A program made the translations under genes and the position numbers. This document shows, piece by piece, positions 33,150 through 40,623 of a stretch of DNA of 64,000 nucleotides; position 1 is the stretch's first letter; every line of letters starts with the position of its first letter. The notes under the pieces are model-generated. The model was not told the DNA's origin and searched no databases. It saw nothing but the letters and a program-made list of their open reading frames with translations. The DNA comes from Streptomyces sp. NRRL F-5122 (lineage in GTDB: Bacteria > Actinomycetota > Actinomycetes > Streptomycetales > Streptomycetaceae), in the NCBI RefSeq assembly GCF_001507435.1, contig NZ_LMWH01000241.1, positions 1 through 64,000 on the forward strand, given 5' to 3'.

Positions 33150-34043
33150 TCAGACGGCGAAGCCGTAGTTCAGGAGCTTCTTCGCGTCAGCGGTGCGGTT
33201 GGCGACCGAGGAGGACGCCAGGACCGTGCCGATGACCGTCTTGCCGTTGCGGGTCGCGGCGAAGACCAGGCAGTACTTCGCCTGCGGGCCGGAGCCGGTC
33301 TTGACGCCGATGGCGCCGCTGTAGGTGCCGAGCAGCGGGTTGGTGTTGGTCCAGGTGTAGTAGCGGTAGCCGCCGCTCTTGGTGGTCACCTTCTGCTTCG
33401 TGGACCTCGTCTTCACGACGGCGCGGAAGGTGGAGTTCTTCATGGCGCTGCTCGCGATCTTGGTGAGGTCGCGGGCGGTCGAGTAGTTGCTGCCCTTGCC
33501 GATGCCGTCGAACGAATCGAAGTGCGTGTTCTTCAGGCCGAGGCTCTTGGCGGAGCTGTTCATCTTGCCGAGGAACGACTTCACGCGCGCGGCTCGCGTC
33601 GAGCCGGTGCCGAACTTGTCCGCGAGCGCGTAGGCGGCGTCGCAGCCCGAGGGCAGCATCAGCCCGTACAGCAGCTGGCGGACGGTGACCTTGTCACCCA
33701 CGATCAGGTGGGCGGACGAGGCGTTGTTGGCGACGATGTAGTCGCTGTACGCCTTCTGGATCGTGACCTTCGTGTCCAGGTTCAGGTGCGGCTGGGCCAG
33801 CACCACCTTCGCCGTCATGATCTTGGTGGTGGAACCGGTGGACAGCCGGGTGTCGGCCGCCTTGGTGAACAGCGTCTTGCCGCTGCCGTTGTTCATCACG
33901 AACCCGCCCTTGGCGGTGATCGAGGGCTTCGTGACGGCCTGCGCGGGCGCCGCGGTGAGAGCTCCGGTGGTGAGCACGGCACCGGTGGTGATCACTGCCG
34001 CTACGGCCCTGCGAACTCGCGTGCCCTTAATGCCGGTAATCAA
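33150..34043 (-). CDS. D-alanyl-D-alanine carboxypeptidase (peptidase S11)
   Basis: 297 residues from a TTG preceded by GGAGCG. The signal peptide (VRRAVAAVITTGAVLTTGAL, cleavage likely after AQA near residue 36) indicates export. Catalytic motifs of penicillin-binding serine peptidases: STTK with Ser71 and Lys74, SGCD in the place of the usual SxN motif, and KTG in AIGVKTGSG. It trims the terminal D-Ala of peptidoglycan stems. The cysteine in the SxN position is a known variation in actinomycetes, but here it rests on motif reading alone. No C-terminal membrane anchor is visible. Confidence 0.9.
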   Translation of the reverse strand: MITGIKGTRVRRAVAAVITTGAVLTTGALTAAPAQAVTKPSITAKGGFVMNNGSGKTLFTKAADTRLSTGSTTKIMTAKVVLAQPHLNLDTKVTIQKAYSDYIVANNASSAHLIVGDKVTVRQLLYGLMLPSGCDAAYALADKFGTGSTRAARVKSFLGKMNSSAKSLGLKNTHFDSFDGIGKGSNYSTARDLTKIASSAMKNSTFRAVVKTRSTKQKVTTKSGGYRYYTWTNTNPLLGTYSGAIGVKTGSGPQAKYCLVFAATRNGKTVIGTVLASSSVANRTADAKKLLNYGFAV

Positions 34044-34216
34044 GTCAAACGCTCCGATTGCGTCTTTGATGCCTCAGAAAACATCCAAATGCCCCTGGAG
34101 GACGGCCAGATGGCAAGGCCGCCTTCTCGTGAGACTCGCAAGTGGGGCAGATGGATGTGCGGTTGGCGGGGAGATTTTTCGGAGGGGGTGCGCCGTCCGC
34201 ATGATGGACGGTCGTC

Positions 34217-34254
34217 GGCATGTGTACGCGTTGTATCTATGATGTGCGCATGCC
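34217..34254 (+). promoter_or_regulatory. Leaderless promoter and inverted repeat at gntR
   Basis: TATGAT at 34238-34243 resembles a -10 box and ends six bases before the ATG at 34250, so transcription could start at the A of the start codon. It is flanked by GGCATGTGTAC (34217) and GTGCGCATGCC (34244), inverted with two mismatches in 11, a possible autoregulatory site. Confidence 0.4.
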
Positions 34255-34933
34255 TTCAGCCCCGTCCGCCGCGCCGGCGCCCGAGAAGCCGTCCGTCAAG
34301 CAGCCGCCCGCCGCCGACCGTGTGTACGCCCACGTCAAGAAGGGCGTCCTGGAGCGCCGTTACGAGGGCGGGACGCTGCTCACCGAGGGCGAGCTCGCCG
34401 AGGCGGTCGGCGTCTCCAGGACCCCGGTGCGGGAGGCGCTGCTGCGGTTGGAGGTCGAAGGACTGATCAGGCTCTACCCGAAGAAGGGGGCTCTCGTCCT
34501 GCCCGTCTCCGCCCAGGAGATCGCCGACGTGGTCGAGACGCGCCAGCTCGTCGAGGAGCATGCGGCCCGCAAGGCCGTGCCCGCCCCGGCGGCCCTGATC
34601 ACCCGCCTGGAGGAGCTGCTCGCCCGTCAGAAGGAGCAGGCCGCCGCCGGTGACCTGGCTGCGGCAGCGGTCACGGACCGCACCTTCCATGCCGAGATCG
34701 TGCGCAGCGGCGGCAACGAGATCCTCTCCCGACTGTACGACCAACTGCGTGACCGCCAGCTGCGGATGGGGGTCGCGGTCATGCATTCGCACCCCGACCG
34801 GATCGCCAAGACGCTCACCGAGCACGAGGAGATCCTGGACGCCCTGCGGTCCGGTGACGCCGCGGCGGCCGTCGACATCGTCCACCGCCACGTCAGCTGG
34901 TTCTCCCACCTCGCGCGGGGTGAGGTGCGATGA
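34250..34933 (+). CDS. GntR-family regulator (FadR/FCD subfamily)
   Basis: 227 residues. Winged helix at about residues 20-85 (LLTEGELAEAVGVSRTPVRE is the helix-turn-helix), then a helical FCD ligand domain with EEHAARKA, FHAEIVRSGGNEIL and a C-terminal HRHVSWF that could supply metal-binding histidines. These regulators usually bind small carboxylates. Its stop overlaps the MFS transporter start (ATGA), so it probably controls that transporter and itself. The ATG at 34250 is chosen because the -10-like box leaves no room for an upstream start. Confidence 0.88.
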   Translation: MPSAPSAAPAPEKPSVKQPPAADRVYAHVKKGVLERRYEGGTLLTEGELAEAVGVSRTPVREALLRLEVEGLIRLYPKKGALVLPVSAQEIADVVETRQLVEEHAARKAVPAPAALITRLEELLARQKEQAAAGDLAAAAVTDRTFHAEIVRSGGNEILSRLYDQLRDRQLRMGVAVMHSHPDRIAKTLTEHEEILDALRSGDAAAAVDIVHRHVSWFSHLARGEVR

Positions 34934-36246
34934 GTTCCCGCTCCGTGAGCGCCCGGTCCGCGTCACTGCCCGGCGATCCGCCGGGCGGCCGTCGTGCCGT
35001 GGCCGTGTGGGCCGTCGGTGTCTCGGTCTACTTCGTCGCCGTCATCTTCCGCACGTCCCTCGGCGTGGCCGGACTCGACGCCGCGGACCGTTTCCACGTG
35101 GGCGCTTCCGCCCTGTCGACCTTCTCCATCCTGCAGCTCCTCGTCTACGCGGGCATGCAGATACCCGTCGGCCTGCTGGTGGACCGGCTGGGCACCAAGA
35201 AGGTGCTGGCCATCGGGGTCGTGCTGTTCACGGCCGGCCAGGTCGGGTTCGCCCTCTCCCCGTCGTACGGCATGGCGCTCGCCTCGCGTGCGCTGCTCGG
35301 CTGCGGTGACGCCATGACCTTCATCAGCGTCCTGCGGCTCGGCACCCGCTGGTTCCCGGCCCGGCGCGGGCCGCTGGTCGCCCAGCTCGCGGGTCTGGTC
35401 GGCATGGCGGGCAACCTGGTCTCGACCCTGGTGCTGGCCCGGCTGCTGCACGGGGTGGGCTGGACCGCGGCGTTCGGCGGCAGCGCGCTCGCAGGAGCGG
35501 TCGTCTTCGTGCTGCTTCTGGTGTTCCTCAGGGACCATCCCGAGGGGTACGAGCCGGAGCCGTTCCCGCACCACGGCTCGGCGTACGTGCGGCGGCAGAT
35601 CGTCGCGTCCTGGAAGGAGCCGGGCACCCGCCTCGGCATGTGGGTCCACTTCACGACGCAGTTCCCGGCGATGGTGTTCCTGCTGCTGTGGGGCCTGCCG
35701 TTCCTGGTCGAGGCCCAGGGCCTGTCCAGGGCGGCGGCCGGTGACCTGCTGACGCTCGTGGTGCTGTCGAACATGGTGGTCGGACTGGTCTACGGGCAGA
35801 TCGTCGCCCGGCACCACGCGGCACGGCTGCCGCTGGCGCTCGGGACGGTCGGGGCCACGGCGGCCGTCTGGGCGGCGACGCTCCTCCACCCGGGCCCGCA
35901 TGCGCCGATGTGGCTGCTGATCGTGCTGTGCACGGTGCTCGGGGCCTGCGGCCCGGCCTCGATGCTCGGCTTCGACTTCGCCCGCCCGGCGAATCCGCCG
36001 GAGCGTCAGGGCACGGCCTCCGGCATCACCAACATGGGCGGTTTCGTGGCCTCCATGACGACGCTGCTGGCGATCGGTGTGCTCCTGGACGTCACGGGCG
36101 ACAACTACACCGTGGCGTTCTGCACGGTGTTCGTCCTCCAGGCGCTGGGGCTCAGCCAGATCCTGCGGCTGCGCGAACAGGCGGCGCGCCGGGAGCGCGA
36201 GCGGCTGGTGGCGAGCCGGGTGGAGACGGTGCACGTGCCGGCCTAG
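34930..36246 (+). CDS. MFS transporter
   Basis: 438 residues with about twelve hydrophobic segments. The conserved loop after the second one reads GLLVDRLGTKKVLAIGVVLF, the A-like motif of the major facilitator superfamily. A central charged loop (FLRDHPEGYEPEPFPHHG) separates the halves. Substrate unknown. The FCD-type regulator coupled to it hints at an organic acid or a toxic carboxylate. The last 30 residues are basic and cytoplasmic. Confidence 0.9.
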   Translation: MSSRSVSARSASLPGDPPGGRRAVAVWAVGVSVYFVAVIFRTSLGVAGLDAADRFHVGASALSTFSILQLLVYAGMQIPVGLLVDRLGTKKVLAIGVVLFTAGQVGFALSPSYGMALASRALLGCGDAMTFISVLRLGTRWFPARRGPLVAQLAGLVGMAGNLVSTLVLARLLHGVGWTAAFGGSALAGAVVFVLLLVFLRDHPEGYEPEPFPHHGSAYVRRQIVASWKEPGTRLGMWVHFTTQFPAMVFLLLWGLPFLVEAQGLSRAAAGDLLTLVVLSNMVVGLVYGQIVARHHAARLPLALGTVGATAAVWAATLLHPGPHAPMWLLIVLCTVLGACGPASMLGFDFARPANPPERQGTASGITNMGGFVASMTTLLAIGVLLDVTGDNYTVAFCTVFVLQALGLSQILRLREQAARRERERLVASRVETVHVPA

Positions 36247-36262
36247 GGCCTTCGCACGGGCT

Positions 36263-36286
36263 GCGGGCGGCGCGGACGCCGCCCGC
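36263..36286. terminator. Hairpin between convergent MFS and nitrilase-family genes
   Basis: GCGGGCGGCG, loop CGGA, CGCCGCCCGC in a 55-bp spacer. Confidence 0.65.
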
Positions 36287-36301
36287 TCGGGGAACGTCCC
36301 G

Positions 36302-37114
36302 TCAGCGGTGCGGGCGGTCCAGGCCCAGCACCCGGTCCTTCAGCGCCGGGAACCGGTCCCGGGTGGTCGCGACCTTCGCCGGGTCGAACTCCACCGTCAG
36401 GATTCCCTCGTCGGCGCCCGCCTCTCCGAGGACCTCGCCCCAGGGATCCACCACGATCGAATGACCCGCCTGCGGAACCCCGGCGTGCGTGCCGGCCGTT
36501 CCGCAGGCGAGGACGTACGCCTGGTTCTCGACCGCCCGCGCCTGTGCCAGCAGCGTCCAGTGGGACCGGCGGCGCTCGGGCCAGCCCGCCGGGATCACGA
36601 GCGTCTCGGCCCCGGCGTCCACGAGCGAGCGGAACAGCTCGGGGAAGCGCAGGTCGTAGCAGGTGGCCACGCCGACGGTCGTCTCCGGCAGACGTACCGT
36701 CACCGTCTCGGTGCCCGCGCCCATCAGCACGGCCTCGCCCTTGTCGAAGCCGAAGCGGTGGATCTTGCGGTAGAAGGCGGCCAGCTCACCGGAGGGGGAG
36801 AAGACGAGCGAGGTGTTGTACAGGGGGCCGTCGTCCGCGCCGTCGGCGGCCGCGCCCCGCTCCGGGATCGACCCGGCGTGCAGCCACACGCCCGCGTCAC
36901 TCGCCGCCTTGGCCATCACCTCGTACGTCGGCCCCTGGAGCGGCTCGGCCTCGGCCCCGAACCGCTCGTAGGCGAACGCCCCGGTCGTCCACAGCTCGGG
37001 CAGCACCACCAGATCGACTCCGGCTTGATCGCGTACCAGTGCCGCAGCGCGGCGGCGACGCGAATCGACCGATTCGTCATCGTCTACCCGGAATTGGATG
37101 AGGGAGGCGCGCAC
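36302..37114 (-). CDS. Nitrilase-superfamily carbon-nitrogen hydrolase
   Basis: 270 residues from a GTG (VRASLIQFRVDDDE) with AGGACGG upstream. The longer open frame before it has no family similarity. The catalytic triad is clear: Glu in VVLPELWTTGAF, Lys in AFYRKIHRFGF and Cys in VGVATCYDLRFPELF. The family hydrolyses amides, for example omega-amides of alpha-keto acids. The substrate here is not assignable. A 16-bp palindrome lies within its first codons (37061-37076). Divergent from a mycothiol-dependent enzyme gene. Confidence 0.9.
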   Translation of the reverse strand: MRASLIQFRVDDDESVDSRRRRAAALVRDQAGVDLVVLPELWTTGAFAYERFGAEAEPLQGPTYEVMAKAASDAGVWLHAGSIPERGAAADGADDGPLYNTSLVFSPSGELAAFYRKIHRFGFDKGEAVLMGAGTETVTVRLPETTVGVATCYDLRFPELFRSLVDAGAETLVIPAGWPERRRSHWTLLAQARAVENQAYVLACGTAGTHAGVPQAGHSIVVDPWGEVLGEAGADEGILTVEFDPAKVATTRDRFPALKDRVLGLDRPHR

Positions 37115-37293
37115 ACTACCACCGTCCTGGCATTCGAGCCGTCTCTTCGGGCCTACGATCGTCACACGAAAGCACTGCCGGGGTGCCTCACAGCAGCGTA
37201 ACTTAACGTTCCGAGACACCCGCCGACAGTCGCCGCCCGTCGACACTGCCGCAACAACCGCCCGTGCACCGACCGCCCGAGGGGTCCCGTTCC

Positions 37294-38115
37294 GTGAGTC
37301 TGCATCCCACCCTCCAGCCCTACGCCGACGCTTGGACCCACTCCATCGAAGCGATATCCGAACTGGTTCAGCCGCTCGTCGAAGGCGAGTGGAACCGCAG
37401 GACCCCCTGCCCCGGCTGGTCGGTGCGCGACATCGTCTCCCATGTGATCGGCATGGACTGCGAGATGCTGGGCGACCCGCGGCCGATCCACACGCTCCCG
37501 CGCGACCTGTTCCACGTCACCAACGAGCACCAGCGCTACATGGAGATGCAGGTCGACGTCCGCCGCCATCACACGGCACCGGAGATGACCTCCGAGCTGG
37601 AGTACACGATCATCCGCCGCAACCGTCAGCTGCGCAACGAGACACGGGACCCGGGGACCAAGGTGCGCGGCCCGCTCGGCACCGAGCAGACCCTCGAAGA
37701 GGCCATGCGGTACCGCGCGTTCGACGTGTGGGTGCACGAGCAGGACCTGCGGGCGGCCCTCGGCCGGCCGGGGAACCTGGACTCGCCCGGCGCGTACATC
37801 ACGCGGGACGAGCTGCTTGCCGCACTGCCGAAGGTGGTCGAGGAGGCCGGCGCGCCCGCCGGTTCGGCGACCGTCTTCGACGTCCACGGCCCCGTCGAGT
37901 TCCTGCGGACGGTCCGCCTCGACGCGGAGGGCCGCGGCTCGATCGACGGCGCGCCCTCCCTCGGCCCCACGGTGTCGCTCACGCTCGACTGGGAGACCTA
38001 CGTCCGCCTTGCCTGCGGTCGCGTCCCTGCGGACGTCGTGGCGGACCGCATCAAGGCCGAGGGGGACCCGGAGCTCACGGCGGCGATCTTCCTGGCGTTC
38101 GCGGTGACGAAGTGA
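37294..38115 (+). CDS. Maleylpyruvate isomerase-family mycothiol-dependent enzyme
   Basis: 273 residues from a GTG with GAGGGG upstream. The DinB-like four-helix N-terminal domain carries the family pattern TPCPGWSVRDIVSHVIGMDC (histidine ligand) and later RAFDVWVHEQDLRAALGRPG (His, Glu). A C-terminal SCP2-like domain (around AIFLAFAVTK) ends it. The family uses mycothiol, the thiol of actinobacteria, for isomerisation or conjugation. The reaction of this member is unknown. Confidence 0.88.
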   Translation: MSLHPTLQPYADAWTHSIEAISELVQPLVEGEWNRRTPCPGWSVRDIVSHVIGMDCEMLGDPRPIHTLPRDLFHVTNEHQRYMEMQVDVRRHHTAPEMTSELEYTIIRRNRQLRNETRDPGTKVRGPLGTEQTLEEAMRYRAFDVWVHEQDLRAALGRPGNLDSPGAYITRDELLAALPKVVEEAGAPAGSATVFDVHGPVEFLRTVRLDAEGRGSIDGAPSLGPTVSLTLDWETYVRLACGRVPADVVADRIKAEGDPELTAAIFLAFAVTK

Positions 38116-38120
38116 AGCAG

Positions 38121-38150
38121 GGGAACCGGCCCTGAAGGGGGCCGGTTCCC
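38121..38150. terminator. Terminator between convergent genes
   Basis: GGGAACCGGCCC, loop TGAAGG, GGGCCGGTTCCC, six bases after the stop of the mycothiol-dependent enzyme gene. Confidence 0.75.
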
Positions 38151-38216
38151 GGGCAGGCCGCAGGAGGGCACCGGACCGGTGCCGTCCGGTCCGCCATCCC
38201 CCTGCGGTCGGGCCGC

Positions 38217-38711
38217 TCAGTCCTCCTCGCGTTCCTTCTCGGCCAGATGGATGACGCAGACGGCCACCGCGATCAGCAGAGCCGGGTCCAGGTCCTCGCG
38301 CACGATGTCGACGCCGTACGTCTCCCGGACGTGCAGCCAGCGGCGGGAGATCTGCGCGAGCAGTTCCTCGTCGTAGTCGATGGCGAACTCACGGTCGAGG
38401 ATCTTGCCGCTGACGTCGAGTTCCGAGCCGTCCGCCAGCGAGACGCGGTAGTGGTTGCGCAAGAGGGACAGCCGCTTGCGCTTGATCCTGGCCAGCGGTT
38501 CGCCGTCACGTTCGATGATCATCGTGTCGCGCAGGGCGAACATCTTCTGGTGGATGTCGATCAGGACCCGCCCCTGCGTGTCCTTCAGTTCGAAGGTGTC
38601 CCGCAGCCGCATCGCCTTGCCGTCGACCAGGAAGACCTTGTTGCCGTGCTGGTCCTCGATCCAGTAGTCGTCACCGAAGCCGAGCAGCCGGTCTCGTACG
38701 AGGAATCTCAT
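38217..38711 (-). CDS. LURP-one-related protein
   Basis: 164 residues. MRFLVRDRLLGFGDDYWI, then KVFLVDGKAMRLRDTFELKD and HQKMFALRDTMIIERDGEPL, give the repeated beta-strand signature of the LURP-one/Tubby-like fold. There is no membrane segment until a short hydrophobic run, LLIAVAVCVIHLA, near the C-terminus. Function unknown in bacteria; the plant members are defence-related. It overlaps the stop of the upstream regulator gene as ATGA, so the two are cotranslated. Confidence 0.85.
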   Translation of the reverse strand: MRFLVRDRLLGFGDDYWIEDQHGNKVFLVDGKAMRLRDTFELKDTQGRVLIDIHQKMFALRDTMIIERDGEPLARIKRKRLSLLRNHYRVSLADGSELDVSGKILDREFAIDYDEELLAQISRRWLHVRETYGVDIVREDLDPALLIAVAVCVIHLAEKEREED

Positions 38712-39706
38712 ACGAGAAGGGCTTCCCCCGTGGCCGGTCCGAAACGCCGTCGGTAGGCCGACGGACTGAGTCCGGTCTCGCGCCTGAGCCGTGCCCGCAG
38801 GTTGGCGGCCGTGCCGAGACCGCTGCGCGCCGCGACCACGTCCAGCCGCTCCTCCCCGCGTTCGATCAGCCGGCAGGCGAGGGCGATCCGCTCCCCGGTC
38901 AGCCAGGCCAGCGGTGTGGTGCCCAGCTGGGCGCGGAAGCGGCGGTGCAGGGTGGCGGAGCTCACCGCGGCGCGCGCCGCGAGGCCGGCGACGGTGAGCG
39001 GTTCGGCGAGATGTTCCTGGGCCCAGGCCAGAAGCGGTGCCAGCGACTCGTCCGGCACCTCGGGCACCGGCCGCTCCACGAACTGCCGCTGTCCGCCGTC
39101 GCGGTGCGCCGCGAAGACCAGCCGGCGGGAGACGGCGTTGGCGATCTCGGCGCCGTGGTCGCGGCGCACGACGTGCAGCGCGAGGTCGAGGGCCGACGCG
39201 CTGCCCGAGGCGGTGAGGATGTCGCCGTCGTCGACGAAGAGCACGTCCGGCTCCAGCTCGACCTGTGGGAACCGCGCCCGGAACGACGCGCCCCACATCC
39301 AGTGGCAGGCCGCGCGTCGCCCGTCGAGCAGCCCGGCCTCGGCGAGGGTGAAGGCGCCGGAGCAGAAGCCGATCAGCCGTGCTCCCCGCGCGTGTGCCCT
39401 GCGCACGGCGTCCAGGACCTCCGGCGAGCGCGGGGTGTCGGTGTCGGGCCGGTTCGGCACGATCAGTGTGTCCGCGTCGTCGACGGCCTCCAGGCCCGCG
39501 ACGCCGGTCAGCGAGAAGAAGCCGTCCCGCATCCGGGTCGTCGGCGCTGCGGCGCACAACCGGAAGTCGTAGAGCCTGCGGCCCAGCTCGGGCCGCTCGA
39601 GCCCGAAGACCTCGATGGCGCAGCCCATCTCGAAGGGGTTGGAGTTCTCGTCCACGACGAGCACGACCCGGTGCACTGACGGCGCCTGAGAGGATCCTTG
39701 CGGCAT
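38708..39706 (-). CDS. GlxA-family AraC-type regulator
   Basis: 332 residues. A DJ-1/PfpI-like N-terminal domain (VVLVVDENSNPFEMGCAIEV, then GARLIGFCSGAFTLAEAGLL with the nucleophile-elbow cysteine) is joined to a C-terminal AraC domain of two helix-turn-helices (TVAGLAARAAVSSATLHRRF and LDVVAARSGLGTAANLRARL). This is the usual GlxA layout of regulators that sense small nitrogen compounds. Coupled to the LURP-one gene and divergent from a cupin gene 51 bases away, both likely targets. Confidence 0.88.
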   Translation of the reverse strand: MPQGSSQAPSVHRVVLVVDENSNPFEMGCAIEVFGLERPELGRRLYDFRLCAAAPTTRMRDGFFSLTGVAGLEAVDDADTLIVPNRPDTDTPRSPEVLDAVRRAHARGARLIGFCSGAFTLAEAGLLDGRRAACHWMWGASFRARFPQVELEPDVLFVDDGDILTASGSASALDLALHVVRRDHGAEIANAVSRRLVFAAHRDGGQRQFVERPVPEVPDESLAPLLAWAQEHLAEPLTVAGLAARAAVSSATLHRRFRAQLGTTPLAWLTGERIALACRLIERGEERLDVVAARSGLGTAANLRARLRRETGLSPSAYRRRFGPATGEALLV

Positions 39707-39757
39707 ATGCGATTTCTAGCACTCGTGCGGTCCGGGCGACACCCGCACGATGGCGGC

Positions 39758-40153
39758 ATGGAACCCAAGGAACCCGTCTCCCTCGCCACGGCCCTCGCCT
39801 CCTTCACCGAGCTGTGGAGCCCGCGCATCGTCACCGCCGTCAACGACTACGACGTCCGCGTCGCCAAGGTCGAGGGCGAGCACCTCTGGCACACGCACGA
39901 CCACACCGACGAGTTCTTCCTCGTCCTGGACGGCGAACTGATCATCGCGCTGCGCGAGCCGGCCGGAGAGCGCACGGTCACGCTGCCCCGCGGGTCGGTC
40001 TTCACCGTCCCCCGGGGCACGGAGCACAAACCGTCCGCCCCCGCCGGCGCCTCCATCCTCATGTTCGAGCCCACCGGGACCGTGACGGTCGGCGACCGCC
40101 ACGAGGAGATCCCCGACCATGTGGACGCGACCACGGGGCACACGCTGGACTGA
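39758..40153 (+). CDS. Small cupin protein
   Basis: 131 residues forming a single cupin barrel. The first motif has HTHDHTDEFFLVLDGELII with three histidines and a glutamate as metal ligands, and the second is PRGTEHKPSAP. The metal and reaction are unknown. Such proteins often handle small carbonyl or sugar compounds. Start chosen at MEPKEP after GGCGGC. Divergent from the GlxA-family regulator. Confidence 0.85.
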   Translation: MEPKEPVSLATALASFTELWSPRIVTAVNDYDVRVAKVEGEHLWHTHDHTDEFFLVLDGELIIALREPAGERTVTLPRGSVFTVPRGTEHKPSAPAGASILMFEPTGTVTVGDRHEEIPDHVDATTGHTLD

Positions 40154-40184
40154 GGGGTCCAAGGGCCCGGGCCCCTGACGCGGA

Positions 40185-40214
40185 CGAGTCCCCCGCCGGG
40201 GCGCGGGGGACTCG
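40185..40214. terminator. Bidirectional terminator after the cupin gene
   Basis: CGAGTCCCCCGC, 6-base loop, GCGGGGGACTCG, between two convergent genes. Confidence 0.7.
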
Positions 40215-40263
40215 CTCGGATACCTCGATGGGGCCACCGGCGGAGCGCGGGGCGGGGCAGGGC

Positions 40264-40473
40264 CTACCGGTAGCCCTGCCGCATGTCGTCATCGTCGTCG
40301 TCCCACGACGTGCGACCGTCCCCGCGTTCACGGCGCAGATCGGGGTCCGAGGCGTCGGACCCGCCCGGGTCCTGCTCGTGCCGCTCCCGGTCGCGCGACC
40401 GTTCGCCGGAGATCTCGCCGTACTCGCGTGCGCGGTCCCGGCGGGGCATCTGGTCGTCGATGTCTCGTGGCAT
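40264..40473 (-). CDS. Small hydrophilic hypothetical protein
   Basis: 69 residues, very rich in Asp, Arg and Glu (MPRDIDDQMPRRDRAREYGE at the start, and a run of five Asp near the end). No hydrophobic segment. AAGGGAGCAG lies at a good distance before the ATG. It reads like the small intrinsically disordered proteins common in Streptomyces. Function unknown. Confidence 0.6.
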   Translation of the reverse strand: MPRDIDDQMPRRDRAREYGEISGERSRDRERHEQDPGGSDASDPDLRRERGDGRTSWDDDDDDMRQGYR

Positions 40474-40542
40474 GGAACTGCTCCCTTGCAATGACCCCCC
40501 TGTCTGCGTCGAGCATCTCTCGGTGACCGCACGGACGCATCC

Positions 40543-40551
40543 TGTGGACGG
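40543..40551 (-). promoter_or_regulatory. DnaA-box-like nonamer
   Basis: CCGTCCACA on the minus strand, 24 bases from the perfect box at 40575 and pointing the opposite way. Confidence 0.3.
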
Positions 40552-40574
40552 GCGTGCACGGACGGTCACCGAGG

Positions 40575-40583
40575 TTGTCCACA
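40575..40583 (+). promoter_or_regulatory. DnaA-box nonamer
   Basis: TTGTCCACA, a perfect preferred box, 41 bases before the thioredoxin-NHL gene. Confidence 0.45.
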
Positions 40584-40623
40584 GGCTCCGCGGTGACTTC
40601 GCCCCGGATGGCACTCTTGACCC

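Noticed and set aside
37061..37076. CGAATCGACCGATTCG palindrome in the nitrilase-family gene
   Set aside because: It is fully explained by coding sequence near the N-terminus, and no second copy was found; kept only as a remark in that entry.
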